A stretch of 64,000 nucleotides of DNA from Planctomycetota bacterium (GTDB taxonomy: Bacteria; Planctomycetota; Phycisphaerae; UBA1845; UTPLA1): contig QEVG01000022.1 of NCBI GenBank assembly GCA_003576905.1, positions 1 through 64,000 of the forward strand, written 5' to 3'. The position numbers were made by a program, and so were the translations under genes. Shown in pieces: positions 1 through 8,575 of this stretch; within the stretch, counting starts at the first letter, position 1; every line of letters begins with the position of its first letter. A model generated the notes under the pieces. The model made no database searches. It worked only from the letters and a program-made list of their open reading frames with translations, and was not told the DNA's origin.

Positions 1-992
1 TCATCATGGCCCTGGTGACGACGTTCCTGACAACACCGGTGCTCAACTGGGTGTACCCGGACCGGTTGCTGCGCGGGGCGCGGGAACTGATGGCGGGAGA
101 GGCGGAGGGGCGATTCGGTGTGCTGGTGCCGGTATCTCTGCCGCGGAGCGCCCCGCCGCTGTTGCGGCTGGCGGACATGATTACGGGGCCGGACAACACG
201 GCGCGGAGCATCATCGGCCTTCATCTTCGGCCGGCGGTGGAGCACGAGGCCTTTCGTGCCGCCGTGAATGATCTGAACGCGGACCGCTCGGAGACGCTCG
301 ACGCGCTGGTGGCGCAGGCGGCACAGGAGGGCGTTCCGGTGGAGCCGATGTCGTTCGTAACGCGCGATCCGGCGGCGGACATCGTGCGGATCGCGCACGA
401 ACAGAAGGTGAAGCTCGTTCTGATGGGATTTCATAACCCGGTGATCGGTCAGACGATCCTGGGCGGGACGGTGCATCGGGTGTTGCAGGGGGCCGAGACG
501 GACGTGGCGATCTTCGTCGATCGCGGGATGCACGTTCGACCAAAGAGCATCCTGGTGCCGTACCTGGGCAGCCCGCACGACAAGCTGGCGCTGGAGATGG
601 CGGCGCGGATGGCGCGGCACGCCAAGGCGGCGGTAACGGTGCTGCACGTGGTTTCGCCGGAGCGGGAGGCCGAGCGGACGCGCCTGGGGGCGCGCGAAAG
701 CGCGGACAAGGTTTTTTCCGATCCGACCCAGCCGGCGCCGGTGACATTCAAGGTCGTTCCGCACGCCGATCCGATCGCGGCGGTGCTCGAGCAGGCCAAA
801 CCGTTTGACCTTGTGGTGATCGGCGTGGCGGAGGAATGGGGGCTGACGTCGCAGCTCTTTGGCTGGCGCGCGGAGCGCATTGCGCGGGACTGCCCAAGCC
901 CGCTGGTGATCTTCCGTCGGTGTGGTCCGCAGGCTCAGACGGCGCCGGCGGGCGATCCGAAGTCGATGCCGGGAAGCCTCCAGCCGGCGTAA
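1..992 (+). CDS. Cation/proton antiporter C-terminus with tandem universal-stress (UspA) domains, 5'-truncated
   Basis: This is the 3' end of a gene that begins before the window; the reading frame is open back to the first bases. The visible first 20 residues are hydrophobic and end in a V-Y-P motif (VLNWVYP), as at the end of the last membrane helix of CPA2-type Na+(K+)/H+ antiporters. About 300 soluble residues follow that look like two universal-stress-protein domains, one around residues 35-170 and one around 180-310. The second contains SILVPYLGS near its start and a late VVIGV segment, the usual alternating strands of the fold. Antiporter-Usp fusions are common in bacteria, where the Usp part is thought to sense nucleotides. 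A free-standing double Usp protein starting at the ATG at position 6 is the alternative, but the hydrophobic start argues for truncation. Confidence 0.7.
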   Translation, partial: IMALVTTFLTTPVLNWVYPDRLLRGARELMAGEAEGRFGVLVPVSLPRSAPPLLRLADMITGPDNTARSIIGLHLRPAVEHEAFRAAVNDLNADRSETLDALVAQAAQEGVPVEPMSFVTRDPAADIVRIAHEQKVKLVLMGFHNPVIGQTILGGTVHRVLQGAETDVAIFVDRGMHVRPKSILVPYLGSPHDKLALEMAARMARHAKAAVTVLHVVSPEREAERTRLGARESADKVFSDPTQPAPVTFKVVPHADPIAAVLEQAKPFDLVVIGVAEEWGLTSQLFGWRAERIARDCPSPLVIFRRCGPQAQTAPAGDPKSMPGSLQPA

Positions 993-1202
993 TGTCCGCG
1001 CGGCGCGCGGCGCGGCGCGCATGATGGGATTGCGGGGCCTCGTGCGATGCGGAACTCGGTCCGCGAATGTGCCGTCTTCCCGCGGGGGCGAGGAGACGTG
1101 GCAGGCTTGAGGTTTGACCCGGCGGAATGCGGCATTGTAAGATAACGACGATAAGCCTCCGGCAGAGCGGAGAATGGCGCGCGTGGGGAACCAGGCTTCA
1201 CT

Positions 1203-2522
1203 TTGAAACAGGATCGACGAATTGAGACCGGCGTTCAGGCGGAGCGGGCCGTGCTCGTGGGTCTCATTCTGCCCGGCGCGGACAACGGGGGTACGCGGTA
1301 CGACCCGCTGGCGGAACTGGCGGCGCTGTCGGAGGCGGCGGGGGCGCACGTGGTGGGCCGGGCGCTTCAAAAGCGGGCGAAGATCTGCGCGGGGACATAC
1401 ATCGGCAGCGGCAAGGTTCAGGAGCTGGCGCTGTACGTCGAGGACAAGGAAGCCGACGTCATCGTCTTTGACAACGAACTGACGCCGTCGCAAATCCGCG
1501 AGATCGAGAAAATCTGCAAGCGCCGTGTGATCGATCGAACGGAGTTGATCCTGGATATCTTTGCCAGCCGGGCGCGGACGCACGCGGCGCGGCTTCAGGT
1601 CGAGCTGGCGCAGCTCGAGTACACGGCGCCGCGGCTTCGCGGCATGTGGTCGCACCTCGAACGCATTGCCGGTGCGGGCGGCGGGACGAAGGTGGGCGCG
1701 GTCGGCGGTATCGGGACGCGCGGGCCCGGCGAGCGGCAGATTGAAATCGACCGGCGGCTCGTGCAGAAGCGGGTGAGCTTTCTACGAGAGCAGATCGCCC
1801 AGATCGACAAGCGCCGCATCCGCGAAGTGAAGGCGCGGAGCGATTTCTTCACGATCAGCCTTGTGGGTTACACGAACGCGGGCAAGAGCACACTGATGAA
1901 CGCGCTGACGGGCGCGGACACACTGGTCGCCGACAAGCTCTTCGCGACGCTGGACACCAAGACGCGGCGGTGGGACCTGGGCGGCGGGCAGACCGCGCTG
2001 TTGTCGGACACGGTCGGCTTCGTTCGCAACCTGCCGCACCGGCTGGTGGCGTCGTTCCGGGCGACGCTGGAAGAGACGATTCACTCGGACCTCCTGCTGC
2101 ACGTCATCGACGCGTCGGGGCATGACGCGGCGGGCCAGATTCGCGCGGTGGAGTCGGTGCTGGCGGAGCTGGGGTGCGAGGACATCGCCCGGATCAACGT
2201 GCTGAACAAGATCGACGCGGTGGACGAGGACTCGGCGCTGCATCTCCTGCGACTGAACCTTGAAAACGCCGTGGAGGTATCCGCGGCGACGGGGGCGGGC
2301 CTTGGCGACCTGTGCGAGCGCGTGCTTCAGTTGATGCGCGACCGCTATGTCCGCATCACGATCGAAGCCGACACGGGCAACGGCAAGCTGCTTGCGTACG
2401 TGAGCAAGCACGGGCACATTCTCGGGACCGACTATTTCGACGACCGGATGCGGCTGGATCTCCGGCTGCCCACCGCGGAAGTCTCTCGTGTGATCAACCT
2501 CGGCGGGACGGTCGTGGCATAG
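1203..2522 (+). CDS. hflX: GTPase HflX (ribosome-associated)
   Basis: The 439-residue protein has the HflX layout: an N-terminal nucleotide-binding-like domain, a glycine-rich linker (GAGGGTKVGAVGGIGTRGPGE, read around residues 157-177), a helical segment, then a TRAFAC GTPase domain. The G1 loop GYTNAGKST lies at residues 222-230, the switch threonine at FATLD (247-251), the G3 motif DTVG at 269-272, and the G4 motif NKID near 338. HflX proteins bind the large ribosomal subunit and split or rescue stalled 70S ribosomes under stress. The start used is a TTG with no strong Shine-Dalgarno; the next start candidates are far inside the conserved N-domain. The gene stands alone, about 210 bp after the antiporter gene. 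Confidence 0.93.
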   Translation: MKQDRRIETGVQAERAVLVGLILPGADNGGTRYDPLAELAALSEAAGAHVVGRALQKRAKICAGTYIGSGKVQELALYVEDKEADVIVFDNELTPSQIREIEKICKRRVIDRTELILDIFASRARTHAARLQVELAQLEYTAPRLRGMWSHLERIAGAGGGTKVGAVGGIGTRGPGERQIEIDRRLVQKRVSFLREQIAQIDKRRIREVKARSDFFTISLVGYTNAGKSTLMNALTGADTLVADKLFATLDTKTRRWDLGGGQTALLSDTVGFVRNLPHRLVASFRATLEETIHSDLLLHVIDASGHDAAGQIRAVESVLAELGCEDIARINVLNKIDAVDEDSALHLLRLNLENAVEVSAATGAGLGDLCERVLQLMRDRYVRITIEADTGNGKLLAYVSKHGHILGTDYFDDRMRLDLRLPTAEVSRVINLGGTVVA

Positions 2523-2731
2523 GATGCGGGCCGTCGCTTTCCGCGGTCCGCGGGCGGGCAAGAATTATCCATTCGATGTGAGGCGTAGGATTTCCGGTCC
2601 GGCGCTGCGCGCGGGCGCGGAAATACGCGTTTCATAAAGTGTGGGGTCGGTCGAGCCGAGATCAGAAGGTCGGATATCAGGTCATTGCCTGCGTTTTCGG
2701 TCCTTGCCGGCAGGCGAACGGGGGTCGCGTC

Positions 2732-3439
2732 ATGAAACAGAAGCATGCACTGGATGCGGATGCGTCGTCGCGCACGCTGGAAGCGGCGATTCGCACGCAG
2801 TCGCAGGTGGTACTCGAGTTTCCGGCCTATCCCAATCACAGCGTTAACGGTTTTCTGATTTCGGGGGATCAGAAGGCGATTCTGCTCGAGATCACGGGCC
2901 GGCCGGCGCTGAATCCCGCGGACCTGGTCAATGCCACCTGTCATGTGCGGCTCTACAGCGACCAGCGCTATGAGTTCGCCTCGGAAGTAACAGCGGCGCC
3001 GCACTGGGGCGAGACGCGCTCGCTGGCACTCACCCGCCCGGCAACGCTCAACGTACTGGAGCGGCGGCGCTTCGTGCGCGCGCAGCTGGCGCCCTCGTCG
3101 AAAGTCATTCTCGAATGGACGACGAACGGCAGTTCGCACCGGCATACGGCCTCGCTGTTGAACATCAGCGCGGACGGGCTGGCCTGCCGGATCGAGGACG
3201 CGGTGGCCGGGGCGCTGGAGGGGGCCGCTGCGCTGCGGGCGCGCTTTGACCTGCCCGGCGGGGCGCGGACCTTTCGTTTGACGGCGGACGTATCTAATCG
3301 AACGCCGGCGAGCGGCGGGCACACGATCCTGGGGCTTCAGTTTCGGCGGACGCCGGACCAGGCTCCGCAGCTCGAGGCGCTGAAGGATTCGCTGGGTCGC
3401 TATACCGGCGTCAACCGAGAGGCGGAAGTACCCGCATGA
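2732..3439 (+). CDS. PilZ-domain protein (probable c-di-GMP receptor), first of a pair
   Basis: The protein shows the two PilZ signatures: an arginine-rich RxxxR segment (RRRFVRAQL) and, about 50 residues later, NISADGLACRI, which fits the (D/N)xSxxG motif. PilZ domains bind cyclic di-GMP and act as effectors in motility, exopolysaccharide or adhesion control. The N-terminal half resembles the YcgR-like accessory domain that precedes PilZ in flagellar-brake proteins. The frame is open further upstream, but the ATG at 2732 follows a purine-rich stretch (aacggggg), so I chose it, giving 235 residues. The stop overlaps the start of the next PilZ gene by four bases (ATGA), so the two are probably cotranslated. 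No flagellar or polysaccharide gene is adjacent, so the output is unknown. Confidence 0.8.
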   Translation: MKQKHALDADASSRTLEAAIRTQSQVVLEFPAYPNHSVNGFLISGDQKAILLEITGRPALNPADLVNATCHVRLYSDQRYEFASEVTAAPHWGETRSLALTRPATLNVLERRRFVRAQLAPSSKVILEWTTNGSSHRHTASLLNISADGLACRIEDAVAGALEGAAALRARFDLPGGARTFRLTADVSNRTPASGGHTILGLQFRRTPDQAPQLEALKDSLGRYTGVNREAEVPA

Positions 3440-4206
3440 GCCGCGCCGCGACGCTCGACGAAACGAGTCTCCGATCGATCCTGACCTGGGCGGCGGAGCG
3501 CCAGGCCCCCGTGACGGCGTCGCTGATCTCGGAGGGTCGATGGTGCAACCTGCGCTCGCACGTGATCCGCTACGACGGGCAGGCGCATGTGCTCCAGATT
3601 GTGTATCCGATATCAACGGACACGATGGCCCCGCCTGAGATCACCGCCGGCGAGGAACTGGGCCTGTCGCTGCGCCGCGGACATAAGAAGTGCGTGTTCG
3701 TCTGCCAGGTGCTGATGCGCCGGCTCGACAAGGGGGGCGACGGACAGGCGCTCGACACGCTCGTGGTGCGCGCGCCCCGGCAGATGCGCGAGCTTCAGCG
3801 ACGCGTCTATCAGCGCGTGATCATTCCGGAGGAGCGATTCATTGCGACGCGGCTCTGGCAGGGCGGATTGCCGTCGCCGGGCGAGCCGTGCTGGCCCATC
3901 TGTTCGGGTCGCGTGGCGAACATGTCACTGGGCGGTATGCTGATGGACATCCGCGCGGATCAGAATCCGCGGCTGGGCGTCGGCGACGTCGTGGGCGTCG
4001 AGATTACGCACATGCCGGGCCGGGAGCCGCTGATGGCCGAGGCGCAGTACCGGCATTGCGTGATGACCGGTGCGGATCGGATCGGGATCGGGCTTCAATT
4101 CGTCGGCCTGGAGCACGAGCGTCCGGGCCGGACCGGGATATCCGAACTGGCGGAGTTCGTTCGGTCGCTTCGGGCGGGCGGGGCGAGAATCGACCGGGAA
4201 GAGTGA
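3436..4206 (+). CDS. PilZ-domain protein, YcgR-like, second of a pair
   Basis: The 256-residue protein carries RRVYQR (RxxxR) near residue 121 and NMSLGGM (NxSxxG) near residue 160, the cyclic-di-GMP-contacting motifs of PilZ. The preceding ~110 residues look like a YcgR-type N-domain. It overlaps the upstream PilZ gene by ATGA and the two have the same domain order, so they look like a diverged duplicate that may form heteromers or answer different c-di-GMP levels. This second statement is inference. No membrane segment or signal peptide is visible, so it is probably cytoplasmic. About 450 bp without a protein gene follows. Confidence 0.8.
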   Translation: MSRAATLDETSLRSILTWAAERQAPVTASLISEGRWCNLRSHVIRYDGQAHVLQIVYPISTDTMAPPEITAGEELGLSLRRGHKKCVFVCQVLMRRLDKGGDGQALDTLVVRAPRQMRELQRRVYQRVIIPEERFIATRLWQGGLPSPGEPCWPICSGRVANMSLGGMLMDIRADQNPRLGVGDVVGVEITHMPGREPLMAEAQYRHCVMTGADRIGIGLQFVGLEHERPGRTGISELAEFVRSLRAGGARIDREE

Positions 4207-4396
4207 CGGCATTTCGCGCAATGGGCCGGACTTCGGGATGACCATCGATCGGGCGTGATACCGTGCAGGGGGTCGAAGCGCGGCCGCGCAGGGTTCGCAC
4301 GGGGCCGGGCAGGAATTGCGGGCTTGCGCGCGGCGAGGGCCGCGCCGTCGGATGAGAAGCGAAGGGGGGTTGCATGAACCGGCGAAATGTGCGCGC

Positions 4397-4435
4397 AAAA
4401 AAAGAGGATCGGAGCTCGCCGTTACTCCGATCCTC
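4397..4435 (-). terminator. Rho-independent terminator, minus-strand orientation
   Basis: An 11-bp perfect inverted repeat (4404-4414 with 4425-4435, arm GAGGATCGGAG on the plus strand) with a 10-nt loop is flanked on its left by seven A residues (4397-4403). On the minus strand this reads as a GC-containing hairpin followed directly by T7, a textbook intrinsic terminator. There is no T-run on the plus-strand side, so it does not terminate the PilZ genes. Confidence 0.75.
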
Positions 4436-4480
4436 CAAGCCAGGCTGTCCCGCCTAACAGCGGAAGACCCACAGCCTCAC
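4397..4480 (-). ncRNA. Candidate structured small RNA ending in an intrinsic terminator (minus strand)
   Basis: Read on the minus strand, this 84-nt stretch folds into two consecutive stems. The first pairs AGGCTGT (4477-4471) with ACAGCCT (4448-4442) and encloses a smaller CCGC/GCGG hairpin (4463-4460 with 4453-4450). The second is the 11-bp terminator listed separately. No coding frame on the minus strand in 4436-4660 resembles a protein, so the terminator must serve a non-coding transcript or a very small gene. The 5' end is not located; it could lie as far up as about 4600. It does not match RNase P, tmRNA, SRP or 6S RNA as I know them. It lies between PilZ genes and a lipoprotein gene, both on the other strand. 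Confidence 0.35.
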
Positions 4481-4569
4481 GATCCATATCGGCACGGATT
4501 CGCGTGCGCTTGAGCGGTCCCGAAATGTTTTGGCGGCGCGCCTATTGCTCGTTGCGTGCTTATCGGAGC

Positions 4570-4598
4570 TTGATGGCCGGGGGCGGGAATGGGATACT
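4570..4598 (+). promoter_or_regulatory. Sigma-70-like promoter for the lipoprotein gene
   Basis: TTGATG (4570-4575) and GATACT (4593-4598) are separated by exactly 17 bp; each matches four of six consensus bases. Transcription would begin near 4605, about 60 bases before the chosen ATG at 4664. It overlaps the possible 5' part of the minus-strand RNA candidate. Confidence 0.4.
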
Positions 4599-4663
4599 CG
4601 CGCGTCATGCGGCGCGCGCGGCGAATTCGATTTCAAGGAAGGGGGGCGGGCGGCGGCGCGTCA

Positions 4664-5227
4664 ATGCTGAGTGTCATACTAATGGCCCTCTCGTGCGCAT
4701 GGACGCTCTCGGCGGGCTGCGAGGATGAGATCCCGCCGCCGCCGGAGACGCCGGCGGCGCGGCGCGAGCCGGACATCGACGCGGCGCACATGGCCACGTT
4801 CAGGGCCGACCGCGAGATTCACTTCACGAACGCGGTGTTCGTGTGCCAGCCGGATCCTTCGCGGCCGGGGATGGTGGCGGTGAGCCTGACGACGAGTCGC
4901 GAATCGGCGGACGGCTCGCGCATGATCTTCGGCGCGTTCGCGGAGGGTGTGGCGGCAGAGTCGCTGAAGGACAAGAGCGTGGACATCCTGGGGGGCTCCC
5001 TGTTCGACGTGCGCGGCAGCGGCGTTTTTACGGCGATCGCCGCGTACCAGCCACGGTTCACGAAGCTGAAGGTCGAGAAGATCGAGGGCGGCAGCGTGCA
5101 CGGCGTAATCCAGGGCGAGTTTTACCGCTTTCGCGCGACGCGATTGACCGGGAAGCCGGAGCCGATCGAAGGCGAGTTGCGCTTCAAGGCGAAGCTGCTT
5201 GATCCGAGGGGCGCACGCGCGCCCTGA
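4664..5227 (+). CDS. Predicted lipoprotein, unknown function
   Basis: From the ATG at 4664 the 187-residue product begins with a short hydrophobic stretch ending in LSAGC, which reads as a signal peptidase II lipobox with Cys19 as the lipidated residue, then a proline-rich tether (PPPPE). The mature part has no motif I recognise; it is mixed alpha/beta in character and ends with a basic region. The frame is open further upstream (to 4589), but those residues are Arg/Gly-rich and would bury the signal peptide. A purine-rich stretch lies about 15-25 bases before the ATG. It stands alone between the RNA candidate and the radical-SAM operon. Confidence 0.6.
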   Translation: MLSVILMALSCAWTLSAGCEDEIPPPPETPAARREPDIDAAHMATFRADREIHFTNAVFVCQPDPSRPGMVAVSLTTSRESADGSRMIFGAFAEGVAAESLKDKSVDILGGSLFDVRGSGVFTAIAAYQPRFTKLKVEKIEGGSVHGVIQGEFYRFRATRLTGKPEPIEGELRFKAKLLDPRGARAP

Positions 5228-5305
5228 CAGGCCCGCGCGCCTTCGCCGGCGAAGCGACAGGGCGGGGCTGGACGCCGCCCGCGCGCGGCCCATGCGCCGG
5301 AAAGT

Positions 5306-5334
5306 TTGGCCGGGCTCCGCGTTCCTACTACAAT
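5306..5334 (+). promoter_or_regulatory. Promoter of the radical SAM / halogenase-like operon
   Basis: TTGGCC (5306-5311) and TACAAT (5329-5334) are spaced by 17 bp, which puts the transcript start near 5341. This excludes a translation start at 5306 and supports the GTG at 5384 for the first gene. Confidence 0.5.
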
Positions 5335-5383
5335 AGAGTCTGTTCCCCAATGGCCAGGCGAGCCGGTTGACGATGTCCGGAGC

Positions 5384-6736
5384 GTGCGAAAAGCGGTGAC
5401 GTTTCCACTACCCCAGGTTAGCGCAGACGCCGCCTCGGCCCGCGAGCCGACGGAGGTGGGAAGCTATTTCATTGCGAATTATCCACCGTTTTCGGCGTGG
5501 AGGGCCGAGCATGCGCCCCGGGCGGCGGCGGCGCTGGACGCCCCGGCGCGGACGGACACGCCGCTGGGGCTTTACCTGCACATTCCGTTCTGCCGGAAGC
5601 GGTGCAAGTTCTGTTATTTCCGAGTGTACACGGATAAGAACGCGGGCGAAGTGGATGTCTATACCGATGCGCTGGCGCGCGAAGTTTCGCTCTATGCCGG
5701 GCGCAAGGGACTGGCGGGGCGGCAGTTTGAGTTCGTGTATTTCGGCGGGGGCACGCCGTCGTTCCTGTCGAATGAGCAGCTCAAGCGGCTGATCGGCCGC
5801 ATCCGGGAGCACTGGAACTGGGACGCGGCGCGCGAGGTGACCTTCGAGTGCGAGCCGGGCACGCTGAAGGAGAGCAAGCTGGCGGTCATCCGGGAGATCG
5901 GTGTCACAAGACTGTCTCTCGGCGTGGAGCATTTTGACGACGACGTGCTGGAATACAACGGCCGGGCCCACAAGTCCGCGGAGATCTTCCGGGCGTATGA
6001 ATGGGCCCGGGCCACGGGGTTTCCGCAGATCAACATCGACCTGATCGCCGGCATGGTGGGGGAGACCGAGGACAAGTGGAAGGACACGGTGGAAAAGGCC
6101 GTGCGCCTGGACCCGGACAGCGTGACGATTTATCAGCTTGAACTGCCGTACAACGCGGTGTTCTCGCGGGAGTCGCTCGTCGGGGGGACGACGCCGACCG
6201 TGGCCGACTGGGCGACGAAGCGCCGCTGGGTGGACTACGCGTTTCGACAGTTCGAGGGGGCGGGGTACGGCATTTCCAGCGCGTACACGCTTGTGAAGAA
6301 GGGGCGGCACGCGGGGTTCATTTATCGCGACAGCCTGTGGCACGGCGCGGACATGGTGGGGACGGGAGTCGCGTCCTTCTCGCACTTCGGCGGCGTGCAT
6401 TACCAGAATCATGACCAGTGGGACGACTACATCGCGCGCGTGCAGCGGGGGGAGCTGCCGATTGCCCGGGCGCTGCCGGTTGAGAAGGACTCGCTGTTGA
6501 TTCGGGAGCTGGTTCTCCAGCTCAAGACGGGGCGGATCGATCCTGGATACTTCGCGGGGAAGTTCGGAGTCGATGTGTCGGCGCGGTTCGCGGAGGCGTG
6601 GGCCGGCCTTCGGAGCGAGGGGATGCTCGAGGCGGCCAATGTCGAAGTCCGTCTGAGCCGGGAGGGGCTGCTGCGGGTGGACACGCTCCTGCCGCGATTC
6701 TTTGAAAAGCCCTACCGAGACGTTCGTTACACGTGA
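5384..6736 (+). CDS. Radical SAM protein, HemW/coproporphyrinogen-oxidase-like
   Basis: The protein has the radical SAM cluster motif CxxxCxxC (CRKRCKFC, Cys70/74/77 from the chosen start), preceded by LYLHIPFC, which is typical of the HemN/HemW branch. It is followed by the SAM-contacting GGGTPS segment (YFGGGTPSFL) and a C-terminal HemN-like domain. Proteins of this branch use a 5'-deoxyadenosyl radical for decarboxylation, or in HemW for heme handling; many unrelated biosynthetic enzymes share the sequence. The neighbours (chorismate-lyase-like, halogenase-like) suggest a pathway-specific role rather than heme synthesis, which is inference. In-frame starts upstream of 5341 would precede the promoter, so I chose GTG 5384; GTG 5396 is also possible. 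The conserved block begins later, at VGSYFIANYPPFSAW. Confidence 0.82.
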   Translation: MRKAVTFPLPQVSADAASAREPTEVGSYFIANYPPFSAWRAEHAPRAAAALDAPARTDTPLGLYLHIPFCRKRCKFCYFRVYTDKNAGEVDVYTDALAREVSLYAGRKGLAGRQFEFVYFGGGTPSFLSNEQLKRLIGRIREHWNWDAAREVTFECEPGTLKESKLAVIREIGVTRLSLGVEHFDDDVLEYNGRAHKSAEIFRAYEWARATGFPQINIDLIAGMVGETEDKWKDTVEKAVRLDPDSVTIYQLELPYNAVFSRESLVGGTTPTVADWATKRRWVDYAFRQFEGAGYGISSAYTLVKKGRHAGFIYRDSLWHGADMVGTGVASFSHFGGVHYQNHDQWDDYIARVQRGELPIARALPVEKDSLLIRELVLQLKTGRIDPGYFAGKFGVDVSARFAEAWAGLRSEGMLEAANVEVRLSREGLLRVDTLLPRFFEKPYRDVRYT

Positions 6737-6740
6737 TATC

Positions 6741-7310
6741 GTGCAAACCCGGCTTCATGCATACGGCGACCCGCGAGAGGCCCTGGCGGATTTCTGCGCG
6801 GAATTTCAGTTGTCCGGCGGGGTTGCGGATCATGCCGAGCAGGTGTCGGTCGAGGCGATGCCTCCGGTTTATCGAAATCTGCTCGTACACAACGAGCATA
6901 TGACGGAGAAGCTTCGCGGTTTCTGGGGCAGGGATATCCACCTGAGCGTTCTGCGCCATCGGGAAGAGGGGGACGTGTATCAGCGGCACATCCTGCTTCA
7001 GCTTGCGGCGACGGGCCGGGTTGTGGAAGTGGGGCTGGCGCGGATCGACCTGAGCTATACTTCGGACGCCGTGCGCGAGAAGATCATCGAACGGCGGACG
7101 CCGCTGGGTGACGTGCTGATCTCGGCGAACGTGCTCCGGCGGATTGAGCCGCGGTGGTATTTCCGGTTCGGGGGCGCGTGCCCGCTGTTGGCGGATTTTC
7201 GCGATCCGGAATTAAGCGCGGCGTATGGGCGGCTGGGGACGATTTTCTGCGACGATGCCCCGGCGATTGAACTGCTTGAAATCGTGACGGATCGAGGCGA
7301 GAAGGCGTGA
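6741..7310 (+). CDS. Chorismate-lyase-like (UbiC superfamily) protein
   Basis: About 190 residues with the order of features of UbiC-type chorismate pyruvate-lyases: HMTEKL (compare the SMTKR segment of UbiC), an arginine in YQRHILL that aligns with the substrate-binding arginine, then TPLGDVL, aligning with the PLGRYLF segment, and a later CPLLADF block. UbiC makes 4-hydroxybenzoate from chorismate. The catalytic glutamate of UbiC is not obvious; an aspartate sits near that point, so activity is uncertain. GTG 6741 is five bases after the stop of the previous gene; TTG 6702 is the alternative and would overlap it. The stop overlaps the next gene's GTG start, so translation is probably coupled. 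Confidence 0.6.
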   Translation: MQTRLHAYGDPREALADFCAEFQLSGGVADHAEQVSVEAMPPVYRNLLVHNEHMTEKLRGFWGRDIHLSVLRHREEGDVYQRHILLQLAATGRVVEVGLARIDLSYTSDAVREKIIERRTPLGDVLISANVLRRIEPRWYFRFGGACPLLADFRDPELSAAYGRLGTIFCDDAPAIELLEIVTDRGEKA

Positions 7311-8575
7311 ACACGCACTATGACGTAATCATCATCGGAGGCGGGCCGTCGGGCGCGACGGCGGCGACGATCCTGGCGGACCACGGGCACAAGGTGCTCG
7401 TGCTGGAGCGCGGGAAGTTTCCGCGCCACCACATCGGCGAGTCGCTGATGCCGAACACCTACTGGACGTTCAAGCGGCTGGGCGTGCTGGACAAGATGAA
7501 GGCGTCGAACTTCACGGTAAAGGAAAGCGTGCAGTTCGTGTCGCCAAGCGGCAAGGACTCCGCGCCGTTTTTCTTTCCGGACTGGGACCCTGCGGAGTGG
7601 ACGTACACGTGGCAGGTCGAGCGGGCGCGGTTCGACCATATGATGCTGGACAATGCCCGGGAGCACGGGGCCGAGGTGACCGAACAGGCCAACGTGCGCG
7701 AGGTGCTTTTTGAGGGCGATCGGGCGGTGGGGGTGAGAGCGGTCATCGGGGGCACGGCGCGGGAAATTCGCTCGAAGGTGGTGGTGGACGCGTCGGGGCA
7801 GTCGGGAATCATCTCGCGGCAGCTTAAGCTGCGTTACGGGGATGAAAAGCTCAAGAACGCGGCGATTTATTCGTACTACAAGGGTGCGCTGCGGGACAGC
7901 GGGCGCAACGCGGGGGCGACGCTGGTCATCGCGACGCCGGAGCCGGGGGGGTGGTTCTGGTTCATTCCGCTGTCGGACGGCATCACGAGCATCGGGGTCG
8001 TGGCGCCGCCGAATTATCTTTACAACGGCCGGGGCGATGATCCCGGGGCGATTCTGGACGAGGAGATCGCAAACTGCCCGGGCATGGCGCGGCGGCTGGA
8101 GAACGCCGAGCGCGTGGCAAAGATCTACACGACGGCGGATTTTTCGTACCGGTCGAAGCGCTGTTCGGGGGACGGGTGGATATTAATTGGCGACGCGTTC
8201 GGGTTTCTGGATCCGCTGTATTCGTCGGGGGTCATGCTGGCGCTGAAGAGCGGCGAACTCGGCGCCGATGCCGTCCATGAGGCGTTGGCGGCGGGCGACA
8301 CGAGTAGCGCGAAGCTGGGGACCTTCGGCCCGGCGGTGGCGGAGGGGATGCAGCGCATCCGCATGCTGGTGTATGCCTATTACGATCCGAACTTCCGCAT
8401 GGGGGCGTTCGTGCGGGAGTTTCCGCAGTACAAGAACCACATCACGCGTATTCTCATCGGCGACGTGTTCAATGATGAAGTGGCCGAGGTGTTCGGCGTG
8501 ATGAAGGATCGCATCGCCCTGCCGGAGTCGATCGCCCTTGAGGCGGCGGGTGCGGGGAGCGCGGCGGCCGGATGA
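7307..8575 (+). CDS. Flavin-dependent halogenase-family oxidoreductase
   Basis: The 422-residue protein has an N-terminal FAD-binding GGGPSGATAAT (GxGxxG, residues 11-21), the GES motif (44-46), and a WxWxIP signature (WFWFIP, 216-221). It also has a late flavin-contacting segment around GDAFGFLDP. WxWxIP is a hallmark of flavin-dependent halogenases, and a lysine (K72 in FTVKESVQF) falls where the catalytic lysine is expected (71-79 in known enzymes). Such enzymes use FADH2, O2 and chloride or bromide to halogenate electron-rich aromatics. Related FAD reductases and hydroxylases share the fold, so halogenation is a prediction. It needs a flavin reductase, none of which is in the window. GTG start overlaps the previous stop; its stop overlaps the next ATG. 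Confidence 0.72.
   Translation: MNTHYDVIIIGGGPSGATAATILADHGHKVLVLERGKFPRHHIGESLMPNTYWTFKRLGVLDKMKASNFTVKESVQFVSPSGKDSAPFFFPDWDPAEWTYTWQVERARFDHMMLDNAREHGAEVTEQANVREVLFEGDRAVGVRAVIGGTAREIRSKVVVDASGQSGIISRQLKLRYGDEKLKNAAIYSYYKGALRDSGRNAGATLVIATPEPGGWFWFIPLSDGITSIGVVAPPNYLYNGRGDDPGAILDEEIANCPGMARRLENAERVAKIYTTADFSYRSKRCSGDGWILIGDAFGFLDPLYSSGVMLALKSGELGADAVHEALAAGDTSSAKLGTFGPAVAEGMQRIRMLVYAYYDPNFRMGAFVREFPQYKNHITRILIGDVFNDEVAEVFGVMKDRIALPESIALEAAGAGSAAAG

Noticed and set aside
4207-4660. c-di-GMP riboswitch next to the PilZ genes
   Set aside because: I could not find the conserved GEMM helices or tetraloop-receptor, and the structured RNA is on the opposite strand from the genes.
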